A DNA stretch of 64,000 nt from Deltaproteobacteria bacterium (GCA_006226595.1 SBGP01000107.1:50322-114321), one strand, 5' to 3'; positions 1-8,446 are shown, counted from the stretch's first letter. Numbers and translations are program-made. The notes: generated by a model from the letters alone, not told the origin.

Positions 1-581
1 ACCCGCTGCACGCCATGCGCGGCACCGCGGAGATCGTGCTCGACGTGGTCCCCGAGGACGCCGAGGAACGACCGCTCGCCGAGGCATTGATCACCGAGAT
101 CGACCGGCTGTCGACCGTGCTCCAGCGCTTCCTCGACTACGCGCGCAGCGCCGATGCCGAGCGCTCTCCCCTCGATGTCGCGGAGGTCACCGCGCACGTG
201 GCCGACCTGCTCCGCGCCCAGGCGGGCAAGCAAGGGACCGCCGTGGTCCTCGAGGGTGCGTCCGCCGAAGTGGTCGCCAACCGCGATCAGCTCGTGCAGG
301 TGGCGCTCGCCATCGCGATCAACGGACTCCAGGCTCTGGAGCAGGGGGGCCGACTCACGCTACGCAGCGAGCCTGGGGCGCTGGTCGTCGAGAATGACGG
401 GCCGCTCATCGAAGAGGCGCTGCTGGAGCGGATCTTCGATCCCTTCGTCTCCACGCGCGACACCGGGACCGGCCTCGGGCTGTCCACCGCCTGGCGCATC
501 GTCGACGACCACGGCGGCCGCATCGAGGTCGAGAACCTCGACGACGGCGTGCGCTTCGCGATTCGCCTGCCCACCGACTGA
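1..581 (+). CDS. Sensor histidine kinase, C-terminal part (5' end outside window)
   Basis: The frame is open from the left edge to the TGA at 581, so the N-terminus, sensor region and phospho-accepting His lie outside. The first visible residues, NPLHAMRGTAE, match the segment just after the H-box of a HisKA dimerisation domain. An HATPase_c domain follows: a degenerate N-box (IAINGLQALEQGG), a short D-box (VENDGP), and the F and G2 boxes (FDPFVSTRDTGTGLGLST). It would phosphorylate a response regulator that is not visible here. The gene ends one base before the stop of the convergent lipoprotein gene. The family is certain; the signal and partner cannot be told. Confidence 0.9.
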   Translation, partial: PLHAMRGTAEIVLDVVPEDAEERPLAEALITEIDRLSTVLQRFLDYARSADAERSPLDVAEVTAHVADLLRAQAGKQGTAVVLEGASAEVVANRDQLVQVALAIAINGLQALEQGGRLTLRSEPGALVVENDGPLIEEALLERIFDPFVSTRDTGTGLGLSTAWRIVDDHGGRIEVENLDDGVRFAIRLPTD

Positions 582-1130
582 CTACTCGACGAACAGCTCC
601 GCCGCGCTCGCGCAGATGGTGGGCTGGGCGGCGTCGGTGAGTGGGAGCGACCCGCTGATCTCGTAGGTCCCGAGGCCGACCGCGTCGTTGCAGGTGTCGC
701 CGCCGAGGTGCAGGGTCGTCGCCGAGCCCAGGCTCTCACCCGGGTCCAGGGTGTAGGTCGTGACCTCGCCGGTGTTCGCGCACACACCGGCGACGCAGCT
801 GCCGTAGTAGTCGTAGCCGGCGCCGAGTCCTTCGAAGCGCACGAGTCCGTCCGGGCAGGGCTCCGTGACCGTGAACGTGATCGGCGCGTCGGTGATGTTC
901 TGGAGCACGCCAGTGAGCGCCACCTGGCCGTCCGGAGAGGCCGTCTGGCTGAAGCCGCCGTCGACCTCGACCGTGAGGGTGGCGTCGCAGCCGGCGAAGC
1001 CCGAGTCCACCTCGGGGACTGGGACGATGGCGCAGTCGGCCTGGACCCAGATCGGACTCCACACGCCGCATACGCGGTGGCAGCCGGTCATCGACACCAG
1101 GGTGAGCAGCAGGAAGGGCATCGGTCGCAT
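582..1130 (-). CDS. Predicted lipoprotein, unknown function
   Basis: This encodes a 182-residue secreted protein of no family I recognise. A longer frame runs upstream, but the ATG at 1130 is preceded by GAGGAG about six bases away and begins a clean lipoprotein signal (MRPMPFLLLTLVSMTGC) with Cys17 as the lipidated residue. The mature part is rich in Cys, Gly and Thr. Its middle (VALTGVLQNITDAPITFTV) looks like a small beta-sandwich of the kind seen in bacterial Ig-like modules. Six or more cysteines suggest disulfides. It is divergent from the small membrane protein at 1276 and abuts the kinase end at 581. Confidence 0.7.
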   Translation of the reverse strand: MRPMPFLLLTLVSMTGCHRVCGVWSPIWVQADCAIVPVPEVDSGFAGCDATLTVEVDGGFSQTASPDGQVALTGVLQNITDAPITFTVTEPCPDGLVRFEGLGAGYDYYGSCVAGVCANTGEVTTYTLDPGESLGSATTLHLGGDTCNDAVGLGTYEISGSLPLTDAAQPTICASAAELFVE

Positions 1131-1275
1131 GAAGTTCTCCTCGCCGCCCGGCATGCACTCAGCGTGCCACGGCGCAAACCCCGATGGACAGCGGGCTCTG
1201 TTCCGCGTCCTCCACGCGCGCGGGGCAATGCACGACATCCACGTCGCGGGGTACCATCGCGGGCCTGGAGGCTCG

Positions 1276-1506
1276 TTGCAGTTCCTCGTTCCCCTGTTCT
1301 GGTTCGCCGTCGCCGCGGGCATCTACGTCTACAACCAGGGCGAACAGGGCCACATCGTGATGTTCGGCATGGAGTACCTGGTCGGCCCCGACCCGGACGC
1401 GCGCGGCATGGCGACGGTGGCGCTCGCCGTGTTCATCGGCGCCATCACCGGTGCGGGACCGCTGGTCTCGCTGTTCCAGAAGCCCGAGCCCGAGGACGAG
1501 GACTAG
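1276..1506 (+). CDS. Small two-helix membrane protein, unknown
   Basis: This is a 76-residue protein with two hydrophobic helices, FLVPLFWFAVAAGIYVY near the N-terminus and MATVALAVFIGAITGAGPLVSLF in the second half, and an acidic tail (KPEPEDED). The start is uncertain. I chose TTG at 1276 because GGAGG lies four bases upstream and translation then begins at the first helix; an in-frame ATG at 1229 would add a non-membrane leader. The connecting loop contains PDPDARG. It sits convergent to rdgB, three bases apart. No family is recognised, but an inner-membrane location is likely. Confidence 0.55.
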   Translation: MQFLVPLFWFAVAAGIYVYNQGEQGHIVMFGMEYLVGPDPDARGMATVALAVFIGAITGAGPLVSLFQKPEPEDED

Positions 1507-1509
1507 CGC

Positions 1510-2085
1510 CTAGCCGGGCAGGATCTCGGGGAGGCGCGAGAAGGCCCGCCCGCGGTGGCTGATGGCGTTCTTCTCGGCCATCGACAGCTCGGCCATCGTG
1601 CGGCCGCCGCCCTCGTCCGGTACGAACAGCGGGTCGTAGCCGAAGCCTTCGTGCCCGCGGGGCTCGGTGACGATGCGCCCCTCGCAGCGCCCGTCGACCG
1701 TGCGCTTGCCGTCGGGCCCGACGTACGCGAGCACGCAGCGGAAGCGGGCGGAGCGCTCGGCCACGCCGTCGAGCTTCGCCAGCAGCAGGGCATTGTTCGC
1801 TTCGGCCGTGGCCTCGGGGGAGAAGCGCTTCGAGTGCACGCCGGGCTTGCCCCCCAGGGCGTCGACCTCGATGCCGCTGTCGTCGGCGATGCACGCGAGG
1901 CCCGTCTTCGCGAACACATACTCGGCCTTCTCGAGCGCGTTGTGCTCGAAGGTGTCGCCAGTCTCGGGGGCGTCGCCGAGCTCGGGATGGTCGAGCAGCG
2001 TGGTGAGTTCGATGCCCGTGCCGTCGAGGATCGCGCGGACCTCTTCGGCCTTGTGGGCGTTGGCGGTGGCGAAGAGCAGCTTCAT
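1510..2085 (-). CDS. rdgB: XTP/dITP pyrophosphatase (RdgB/HAM1 family)
   Basis: The enzyme hydrolyses non-canonical purine nucleoside triphosphates (dITP, XTP) to monophosphates and pyrophosphate, keeping deaminated bases out of DNA and RNA. The 191 residues match the usual family length. Family motifs are all present: FATANAHKAEE at 5-15 (substrate-binding N and K), ADDSGIEVDALGG at 67-79 with the acidic metal ligands, GFGYDPLF at 147-154 and ISHRGRA at 175-181. The ATG at 2085 has no obvious Shine-Dalgarno sequence. It stands alone between a convergent small gene and a divergent carrier gene. Confidence 0.96.
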   Translation of the reverse strand: MKLLFATANAHKAEEVRAILDGTGIELTTLLDHPELGDAPETGDTFEHNALEKAEYVFAKTGLACIADDSGIEVDALGGKPGVHSKRFSPEATAEANNALLLAKLDGVAERSARFRCVLAYVGPDGKRTVDGRCEGRIVTEPRGHEGFGYDPLFVPDEGGGRTMAELSMAEKNAISHRGRAFSRLPEILPG

Positions 2086-2119
2086 GTCGCGCTGCTAACC
2101 CGCTCACGCCTGTGCGAGC

Positions 2120-3472
2120 ATGGGCCCGTCGTCGGGAGAGTGCGTGCGGTATTGGTCGTTTCCGACCGGGGTCGAGCTGCTGCTGGTGCTGGCGGTGCTC
2201 GCCGTGGTGCGGGTCGCCATGCGCGGTACCCGCCTGCCCGTGCCACCTAGCCTGGTCGCGGGGGGGGCCGTCCTCGCCCTCGGTCTCTCCGGACTGGTGC
2301 CCTACGACCCCCACAGCATGGAGATCCTCGTCTACCACGGCCTCGCGCTGACCTTCCTGTCGTTCGGCATGCAGCGTCCCGAGCGTCGGGGCGGCAGCCC
2401 GGAGGTGTGGTCGATGAGCTTCGCGATGGCGCTCACCAACCTCGGTCAGGGCGCGCTGGGGCTGATCTTCGTGCTCGCGTGGAGCGCGTTCGCCGATCCG
2501 CTTCACCCGGGCTTTGGTTGGCTGCTGCCGCTCGGATTCGCGCAGGGGCCGGGCCAGGCGATGTCGGTGGGCGACGCGATGTCGCACAAGGGGCTCGTGC
2601 ACGGCGGCCAGGCGGGGCTGGCCTTCGCGGTGGTGGGCTACGTCTGGGCGGTCGTGGTGAGCATCCCGCTCATCGCCCTCGCGCGCGCCCGGGGCTGGGT
2701 CCGCCCACGCACGCACGCCGCGAAGGCGTCGGCGCACGCGGTGGGCACGGCAGACCTCGGCATGCACGTGGCGGTCGTCGGCCTGCTCTACGGCGGCACC
2801 TACCTCGCGTTGCAGGGGCTCGATGCCGTCGCTCCCGAGGGGCAGCGTCCGATGGTGTGGGGCTTCCACTACCTGGTGGCCCTGGGCTTTGGCCTGTCCA
2901 TCGGCCGTACCAGCGCGGGCACACGGCTCGGACTCGGCAACGACGACCTCTCGGGCATCGCCGCACTGTGCGTCGAGGTGACGACGGTCGCCGCGTTGGC
3001 CGCGCTTCGCGTGGACGTGCTCGGAGCGCTGTGGGTGCCGATCGCGGTGCTCACGACCCTCGGCGGCCTGGCGACCCTGCTGTTCACGCTGTGGCAGGCG
3101 CGGCGGGCCTACCGCGGTGAGCGCTTCGAGCACGCGCTCGTGTTCTTCGGCGCCCTCACCGGCACGCTGCCCACTGGCCTCGCGCTGCTCACCGTCCTCG
3201 ACCCGGAGCTTCGCGGTCGTGCCGGTCAGAACCAGGTCTTCGCATCGGCCACCGCGATTCCGCTCGGCATGCCGCTGCTGCTCGTGTTCTTCCCCATCCC
3301 CCTCGACGGCTGGCCCGACACCTACCCGAGGACGACACTGATCGCGCTGGCCGTGCTGCTCGCGTATGCCTCGGCGCTGTTCGCGGCGTGGTGGCGGTGG
3401 GGGGCGCTGTCGAATGCGCCGACCTGGGAAGATGCGCCTGACTGGGAAGCATCTGGCGAGGGGGTCGAATGA
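2120..3472 (+). CDS. GltS-like sodium:glutamate symporter family carrier
   Basis: This 450-residue polytopic protein has about ten to twelve hydrophobic segments. The signature FGWLLPLGFAQGPGQAMSVGDA around residues 130-152 resembles the first re-entrant loop of ESS-family (GltS) carriers, which move glutamate with Na+. The second half repeats the fold, with a matching region near GALTGTLPTGLALLTVLDP. It is longer than typical GltS. The start is uncertain: ATG 2120 lacks a ribosome site, while GTG 2144 follows GGGAGAG closely and would shorten the protein by eight residues. Substrate is not provable from sequence; another anionic amino acid is possible. Confidence 0.75.
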   Translation: MGPSSGECVRYWSFPTGVELLLVLAVLAVVRVAMRGTRLPVPPSLVAGGAVLALGLSGLVPYDPHSMEILVYHGLALTFLSFGMQRPERRGGSPEVWSMSFAMALTNLGQGALGLIFVLAWSAFADPLHPGFGWLLPLGFAQGPGQAMSVGDAMSHKGLVHGGQAGLAFAVVGYVWAVVVSIPLIALARARGWVRPRTHAAKASAHAVGTADLGMHVAVVGLLYGGTYLALQGLDAVAPEGQRPMVWGFHYLVALGFGLSIGRTSAGTRLGLGNDDLSGIAALCVEVTTVAALAALRVDVLGALWVPIAVLTTLGGLATLLFTLWQARRAYRGERFEHALVFFGALTGTLPTGLALLTVLDPELRGRAGQNQVFASATAIPLGMPLLLVFFPIPLDGWPDTYPRTTLIALAVLLAYASALFAAWWRWGALSNAPTWEDAPDWEASGEGVE

Positions 3473-3510
3473 GCACCGGGGATCGCGCGTTGTGCGTGCA
3501 GGGAGGTTCG

Positions 3511-5424
3511 ATGCGTGGAGTGCTGGTCGTGATGCTCGCCCTGTCCGTGGGCTGTGCGCCGCGATCGGTGCGCCGCGGGGATGGCTTTGCCCTGGCCGAG
3601 GACTGGGACCGGGCTGCGGAGGCGTATCGGGAAGCGATGGTGCGCCGTCCGACGAGCACGCGCATTGCCGGCAAGCTCGCGATGGCGGAGCGCGGGCAGC
3701 AGGCCAAGCGCGTCGAACAGGCCGATGCCGCGCGGGTAAGCGCCGAGGTGGCGCTTCGCGAGGGCCGCTACAGCGACGCCTTCGTCCAGCTGGCCGAAGC
3801 GGTGAAGCTCGACCCGGCCAGCCCCTCCATCGCCGAGCTCCAGGTCCGCGCGGCGACCGAGGTTCGCACCCTCGCCGAGGAGCGAGCGCGGAGCGAGGGA
3901 TGGCGGGCGGCGTATCCGATGGCGGTGTTGTCGCTGCGCTTCGCCCCCGGTGATGCCCAGTCCGCGGCGCTCGTGACCCGGGCGCGCAGTGGCCTGTTCC
4001 AGACGGTGGACGAGCTGGTGGGCGAGGGTGCCTTCGAGGAGGCGGGCAAGCTGGCGGCACTGGTCGGTGCCTGGGAGCCCGAGCTCGCCGGCGAGGCGCG
4101 GGGTCGCGTGGACGAGGCCCACAGCGCCGCGCTCGTCCGAGAGGCCGCGAAGCTCGAGAAGGCGGGGGATGCCCGGGCGTGGCTGACCTATGCACGCGCT
4201 GCGAGCCTGCATGCCTCGGAGGCGGCGGTGTCGGGCCGGGAGCGCCTCGGCCGCGCCACGGTCGAGGACCAGCGCGTGAGCCTGCGCATCGCGCCCGCCA
4301 ACGAGGCTCTCGCCAGCGATCTCGTGACCCTCGTGCAGCGCGGTCTCGCGGAGCAGGGCCTGGCGCAGGTCGATCGGGGCGGCGATCTCGTGCTCTCCGG
4401 CGTGAAGGCGCGCTGGAACTGCACGGAAAAGGTCTCGCCGCGCACCGAGTCGCAGCAGTATGTCGCCGAGAGCCGGTGGATCGAGAACCCGGAGCGCCTC
4501 GCCGCCAGCCGCAAGGCCTACGAGGTCCGCGCCGAGGTGTCGCCGCTCGAGGCCGAAGTCGGTCAGCGGTGGAGCAAGGTCGAGAGCGCCCGCTACCAGG
4601 CGGAACAGCTACGCGAGGCGTGGCGTATCCAGGAGGACTCGGCCCTCCGCCTCGAGGAGACCGCGAGCCAGAGCCAGGGCTGGCTCGACGAGGCCGAGAC
4701 CGCACTCCGCGAGGCGCAGCGCGAGTCCCAGGACGCCGCCTCCCGCGGGGAGGACACGAGCCCGTACGAGGCGCTGGTCGACGAGTGGCGGACCGAGGTC
4801 CGCAAGCGCGAGCAGGTGCTCGACACCGCGAAGGATGCCGCGGACGACGCGCGCCGGGCAGCTCGCGAGGCCGACGAGCAGGCGGGTCGCGCGGAGGGTG
4901 AGCTCACCGACGCACACGCCGCCTACGAGGAGGTCGAGCGCAAGCTCGCCGACGCTCGCGCCGAGGTCGATCGCGCCGATGCGGTGGTCGCGGGACTCGC
5001 GTCGGAGATCGAGGAGCCGGTGTACGGCACCTTCGCCTACGAGAGCTTCGAGGTCGTGCGCACCTGTGTCGTCAGCGCGGATGCCAGTCTTGGCGTCTCG
5101 GGGGCCCAGGCACCTCGCAGCTTCGAGGTGAAGCGCAGTGTGAAGGACCGGCACCACGAGGCGTACCCCGCCTACGGCGTGGCCGAGAACCCGCTCAAGC
5201 TCTCGGCGACGGACGCCGAGCTCGTCGAGGATGCGCTCGCCTCCGTCGCGGCCACGGTCGTCGGCCTCGTGCGCTCCGAGCGCGACGCCCTGTACCAGAA
5301 GCGCGCGGCTTCCCGGGACCCGGCGGTGCAGGCGTCGATGTTGCTGCTTGCTCCGCGCCTCGGCGACAAGGCCTGGCTCGAGGCGGAGTGGGGCCTGAAG
5401 CCCGATCAGCTGCTCGCGCGCTGA
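3511..5424 (+). CDS. Large TPR/coiled-coil lipoprotein, unknown function
   Basis: This is a 637-residue predicted lipoprotein. The ATG at 3511 follows GGGAGG at good spacing and gives the signal MRGVLVVMLALSVGC with Cys15; an in-frame ATG at 3469 adds a leader with no signal function. Residues about 20-240 contain helical repeats of TPR type (DWDRAAEAYREAMVRRP; GRYSDAFVQLAEAVKLDP). A globular middle begins LRIAPANEALASDL. Residues about 350-510 are strongly charged heptads predicted to form a long coiled coil. It probably sits at the inner face of the outer membrane or in the periplasm as a scaffold. No specific family is recognised. It partly overlaps the end of the upstream carrier's reading region and may share its transcript. 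Confidence 0.7.
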   Translation: MRGVLVVMLALSVGCAPRSVRRGDGFALAEDWDRAAEAYREAMVRRPTSTRIAGKLAMAERGQQAKRVEQADAARVSAEVALREGRYSDAFVQLAEAVKLDPASPSIAELQVRAATEVRTLAEERARSEGWRAAYPMAVLSLRFAPGDAQSAALVTRARSGLFQTVDELVGEGAFEEAGKLAALVGAWEPELAGEARGRVDEAHSAALVREAAKLEKAGDARAWLTYARAASLHASEAAVSGRERLGRATVEDQRVSLRIAPANEALASDLVTLVQRGLAEQGLAQVDRGGDLVLSGVKARWNCTEKVSPRTESQQYVAESRWIENPERLAASRKAYEVRAEVSPLEAEVGQRWSKVESARYQAEQLREAWRIQEDSALRLEETASQSQGWLDEAETALREAQRESQDAASRGEDTSPYEALVDEWRTEVRKREQVLDTAKDAADDARRAAREADEQAGRAEGELTDAHAAYEEVERKLADARAEVDRADAVVAGLASEIEEPVYGTFAYESFEVVRTCVVSADASLGVSGAQAPRSFEVKRSVKDRHHEAYPAYGVAENPLKLSATDAELVEDALASVAATVVGLVRSERDALYQKRAASRDPAVQASMLLLAPRLGDKAWLEAEWGLKPDQLLAR

Positions 5425-5428
5425 TGGT

Positions 5429-6121
5429 TTAGAACACCTTGCACTGCGCGCTGCTCACCCAGGTGATCTGGTTGGCGGCGTAGTCCCCGGTGCCCACGAG
5501 GTTGCCCGAGGTGAAGCGGACGGTGGAGGCGCCGGCATTGTCCTCGACGTTGTAGGTCACGTTGAAGTTCGTGCCTTCCTCGTCCTCGAGGGCCTGCGGG
5601 CAGTTGCTCGCGGCGCCGTCGAAGGTCGCCGAGAGCCGCAGCTGCGTGTCGCACGGCTGGGTGCAGCCCGCGGTGGTCCCGGTGATGTCCCACACCATGA
5701 TGCACTCGCTACCGCCGATGTCGGTCCACGAGGTGTTCGGGATGAGCAGCCAGTACTCGGTGCCGACGACCGAGCCGCCGGAGATGTCGTACTCGCCCGC
5801 GAAGTAGCCGGTGGCACCGGTGTAGGGCACGCCGTTGAAGTCCTCGCAGTCGCTGGCGAGCAGCCCCTGAAGCACCTCGGGGCGACCGACGTTCGGATCG
5901 GTGTCGGTGTCCGCGTCGGTATCGGCGCCTGTGTCGGTGTCGGCGTCTGCGTCGGTGTCCGCATCCGCGTCGGTGTCGGCGTCTGCGTCGGTGTCGGCGT
6001 CTGCGTCGGTATCGGCGTCTGCGTCCGTGTCGGTGTCGGTGTCCGTCTCGGTCTCGTCGGTCGCCGGCTCGTCGTTGGCGGGACAGCCCGCGAGGAACAG
6101 CATCAGCAGTGCAGCACGCAT
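5429..6121 (-). CDS. Lipoprotein with Asp/Thr/Ala-rich linker
   Basis: This is a 230-residue predicted lipoprotein starting at ATG 6121, behind GGGAGA. The signal MRAALLMLFLAGC places the lipid on Cys13. Residues about 20-75 are an almost pure Asp/Thr/Ala tract built on DTDADA units, then a globular C-terminal domain follows with cysteines in SDCEDF, SECIMVW, GCTQPCDTQ, SNCPQ and SAQCKVF. The tract is a typical extended surface linker in myxobacterial-type lipoproteins and may bind Ca2+. The C-terminal domain is not recognised. It is convergent with the preceding gene, five bases apart. Confidence 0.75.
   Translation of the reverse strand: MRAALLMLFLAGCPANDEPATDETETDTDTDTDADADTDADADTDADADTDADADTDADADTDTGADTDADTDTDPNVGRPEVLQGLLASDCEDFNGVPYTGATGYFAGEYDISGGSVVGTEYWLLIPNTSWTDIGGSECIMVWDITGTTAGCTQPCDTQLRLSATFDGAASNCPQALEDEEGTNFNVTYNVEDNAGASTVRFTSGNLVGTGDYAANQITWVSSAQCKVF
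5896..6057. repeat. Low-complexity tract coding for (DTDADA)n
   Basis: A tandem, slightly degenerate GTCGGTGTC/GCGTCTGC hexamer-to-18-mer pattern lies inside the lipoprotein gene at 5429-6121. Read on the minus strand it codes only Asp, Thr, Ala and one Gly. Copy boundaries are imperfect because synonymous codons vary, which argues that the protein sequence is under selection. Such tracts are prone to slippage, so length may differ among strains. Confidence 0.9.
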
Positions 6122-6191
6122 CGATTCTCCCGGGCTCTCGCCCCCATCGGAGGCCGCATGTAGCGCGGCGGGTCCGACGGGGGCCAGCGAT

Positions 6192-7310
6192 TCACCGCTC
6201 GCTTCGTCGACGACGGACCAGCCAGGGCATGAGGAACACCGCGAACGAGCCGTACACCCGACCCGCGTAGTTACAGCCGACCGGATCGGTGCACTCGAAC
6301 GAGATGTCCGGCGCGTCGCACGACAGGGTGGGCACCTCGCCGAGGGCGTCGATGCCGCACAGCGGCAGGTCTCCGACCGGCGGGTTCTCCGCGGGCCACA
6401 GCTGGGCCTTGCGCACGTGCACGCCGACACAGCGTTCGTCGCCGTCGGCACACGCCTCGCAGGTCCCGCCGATCGCTTCGAGCAGGTCGCAGACCTCGCC
6501 GCTTCCGGGCTCGGACTCCTGAACCAGCGGGTCCAGCGCGAAGGTGTCGACGCTTCCGTCCACCGTGCCGCGCGCCTCCAGATCGCTGCTCGTCGACCAC
6601 GCGATGACGATGCGTGCGTTCTCGGCAGCGATCTCGCCGAGGCCCGGATCCTCGACGACCACACGCTCCTCCTCGTACACGAGGGCCGAGCCCTGCCAGG
6701 TGCCCGTGGTCTGGAGCAGTACGCAGGGGCCGCCGTCGGACTCCGCGATCAGGCGAAGCTCGGAATGCTCGGCGTCCACCGGCACGATCTCGGCGAACAC
6801 CGGCGGCGGGTCGAGGATGTCCTTCACGTCCATCGGGCGCGTCTCCCAGTCGTGGACCTCCCACACGCCGTCGATGGTCTGCGGGTCGAAGGTCGTCGCC
6901 GCACCCCAGTCTCGGACCTCGAAGTCGACGACGTCACGCAGTGGAAGGTCGATGCCCGCGAAGCCGACCACCTGCCAGCGGCCGTACGCGGCGTCGAGCG
7001 GGACCATGAAGTCCACGAAGTTGCCGCCACGGTCGGTGTACGCCGGTGCCTCGAGCAGCTCGCCATTCGGTCCGGCGAGGATCGGCGTGGCCTGGTACGG
7101 ATCGACGTCGCACCACGGGTCCTGGGCGAAGTTGCACGGTTCGCCGCCGTCGGTGCGCTCGATGTGCACGGACAGGTCGAGCAGGTCGCCGCGCTCGTCG
7201 ACCAGGCTGCCTTGCTGCAAGCGCAGCCAGTGATCGGGCGCTTCCTCGGGTTTCGCGCACCCCGCCGACATCGCGGCGAGGAGGGCGCACAGTCCCATCC
7301 CACGCATCAT
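6192..7310 (-). CDS. Lipoprotein with a MYXO-CTERM-like C-terminal tail
   Basis: This encodes 372 residues starting at ATG 7310, behind GGAGGA three bases upstream. The N-terminus (MMRGMGLCALLAAMSAGC) is a lipoprotein signal with Cys18. The C-terminus is VGCNYAGRVYGSFAVFLMPW followed by LVRRRRSER: a Gly-Cys pair, one hydrophobic helix and an arginine cluster, the layout of MYXO-CTERM sorting tails processed by myxosortases. The body has several Cys pairs (GGTCEACADGDERC) and no recognised enzyme motif. Having both signals is unusual. It may be anchored and then released to the surface. It lies upstream of, and in line with, the Asp-rich lipoprotein. Confidence 0.72.
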   Translation of the reverse strand: MMRGMGLCALLAAMSAGCAKPEEAPDHWLRLQQGSLVDERGDLLDLSVHIERTDGGEPCNFAQDPWCDVDPYQATPILAGPNGELLEAPAYTDRGGNFVDFMVPLDAAYGRWQVVGFAGIDLPLRDVVDFEVRDWGAATTFDPQTIDGVWEVHDWETRPMDVKDILDPPPVFAEIVPVDAEHSELRLIAESDGGPCVLLQTTGTWQGSALVYEEERVVVEDPGLGEIAAENARIVIAWSTSSDLEARGTVDGSVDTFALDPLVQESEPGSGEVCDLLEAIGGTCEACADGDERCVGVHVRKAQLWPAENPPVGDLPLCGIDALGEVPTLSCDAPDISFECTDPVGCNYAGRVYGSFAVFLMPWLVRRRRSER

Positions 7311-7412
7311 GCTTCCTCCATCCATGTGGAGCATGACCGCTCGAACCGCCGATGCCTAGCGTCTGTCAGCGTGGGTAAGCGCCGGGAAGTTCAGCGCGGT
7401 CTCGAAACCCGC

Positions 7413-7434
7413 GAACCGTCTCACTCAGCGGTTC
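7413..7434. repeat. Inverted repeat, 6-bp arms
   Basis: GAACCG at 7413-7418 is mirrored by CGGTTC at 7429-7434 with a ten-base loop. It lies in the 233-bp divergent region between the lipoprotein at 7310 and the SDR operon. It may be an operator or a weak hairpin. No run of T follows on either strand, so a terminator is unlikely. Confidence 0.35.
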
Positions 7435-7492
7435 CGGGGGGTGCGGGGTCACGCCTGACGACCGCGACACATCCACCTCTGGCATCCGTCAG

Positions 7493-7506
7493 TAGAACGT
7501 GTTCTA
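7493..7506. promoter_or_regulatory. KstR-like operator, site 1a
   Basis: TAGAACGTGTTCTA is a near-perfect inverted repeat fitting TnnAACnnGTTnnA, the motif described for the TetR regulator KstR in mycobacteria. It lies 38 bases upstream of the SDR start codon in a GC-rich region where such AT-rich symmetry stands out. The regulator itself is not in this window. Confidence 0.72.
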
Positions 7507-7516
7507 CTTCCGCCAC

Positions 7517-7530
7517 TAGAACACGTTCTA
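7517..7530. promoter_or_regulatory. KstR-like operator, site 1b
   Basis: TAGAACACGTTCTA is the second copy in the same promoter, centred 24 bp after site 1a and ending 13 bases before the ATG at 7544. The tandem arrangement suggests cooperative binding by two dimers on near the same face of the helix. A repressor here would block transcription initiation or leader clearance. Confidence 0.72.
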
Positions 7531-7543
7531 CTTTGGGGAAGCG

Positions 7544-8446
7544 ATGGGACTCTGCGACGGACGCGTCGTCCTCATCACGGGTGCGGGACGCGGCATCGGC
7601 CGCGCGCACGCGTTGGCCTTCGGCGCGGCTGGCGCGAAGGTCGTGGTCAACGACCTCGGCGCCTCGGGCAGCGGGGAGGGCAGCGATCAGCGCCCCGCCG
7701 AAGAGGTGGTGGACGCCATCCGCGCCGCCGGTGGCGAGGCCGTGGCCTCGTTCCACGACATCGCCGACTTCGACGATGCGGGGCGTGCCGTGAAGCTCGC
7801 CATCGACACCTTCGGCGGACTCGACGTGGTGGTGAACAACGCCGGCATCCTCCGCGACCGGATGTTCGTGAGCTCCAGCGTCGACGAGTGGGACGCGGTC
7901 ATGCACGTGCACCTGCGTGGCCACTACTGCGTGACCCGCCACGCCTGCGCCTTCTGGCGCGCCGAGAGCAAGGCCGGGCGTACGCCGGATGCGCGCATCA
8001 TCAACACCTCCAGTGGTGCGGGGCTGCTCGGCTCGGTGGGCCAGAGCGCGTATGCCGCCGCCAAGGGAGGCATCGCCTCGCTCACGCTGGTGCAGGCTGC
8101 CGAGCTCGGTCGCTACGGCATCACCGCCAACGCCATCGCGCCCGCCGCCCGCACGCGCATGACCGAGGGCCCCTTCGCCGAGATGATGAAGAAGCCCGAC
8201 GATGGCTTCGACGCGTGGGCCCCCGAGAACGTGAGCCCGCTCGTCGTGTGGCTCGGTTCCTCCGCTTCCTCGAGCGTCTCCGGCCAGATCTTCGAGATCC
8301 AGGGCGGCAAGCTCAACGTCCAGTCCGGCTATCGGCCGGGCGCCTCCGTCGACAAGGGAGCGCGCTTCACGCCCGAAGAGCTCTCCGACGTGGTCGCCCA
8401 GCTGCTCGCCGACGCCCCCGACAACCTCCGCCCCTACGGAGCCTGA
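7544..8446 (+). CDS. Short-chain dehydrogenase, HSD17B4-like (3-hydroxyacyl-CoA dehydrogenase type)
   Basis: This is a 300-residue classical SDR. The cofactor loop TGAGRGIGRAHALAFGAAGA and VVVNDLGASGSG (an Asp favouring NAD+), NNAGILRDRMF, and the active-site Tyr170-x-x-x-Lys174 in SAYAAAKGG are present. The NDLG and ILRDRMF segments resemble the dehydrogenase part of peroxisomal multifunctional enzyme 2, which oxidises (R)-3-hydroxyacyl-CoA, including bile-acid and sterol side-chain intermediates. It is the first gene behind the paired KstR-like operators and is followed five bases later by the nitronate monooxygenase gene. GGGGAA precedes the ATG. The exact substrate is inferred. Confidence 0.85.
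   Translation: MGLCDGRVVLITGAGRGIGRAHALAFGAAGAKVVVNDLGASGSGEGSDQRPAEEVVDAIRAAGGEAVASFHDIADFDDAGRAVKLAIDTFGGLDVVVNNAGILRDRMFVSSSVDEWDAVMHVHLRGHYCVTRHACAFWRAESKAGRTPDARIINTSSGAGLLGSVGQSAYAAAKGGIASLTLVQAAELGRYGITANAIAPAARTRMTEGPFAEMMKKPDDGFDAWAPENVSPLVVWLGSSASSSVSGQIFEIQGGKLNVQSGYRPGASVDKGARFTPEELSDVVAQLLADAPDNLRPYGA

Noticed and set aside
1445..4705. Minus-strand frame of over 1000 codons opposite rdgB, the GltS-like gene and the TPR lipoprotein
   Set aside because: It is Arg/Pro-rich, typical of an antisense shadow in GC-rich DNA, and conflicts with three convincing genes.
5896..6057. CRISPR-like direct repeats
   Set aside because: Units are 6-18 bases without unique spacers, in frame and coding for Asp/Thr/Ala inside a lipoprotein gene.
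5901..7793. Long plus-strand frame opposite the Asp-rich and MYXO-CTERM-like lipoproteins
   Set aside because: Its sequence begins with SVSA repeats produced by the antisense of the DTDADA tract, it covers two genes with signal peptides and ribosome sites, and it has no domain of its own.
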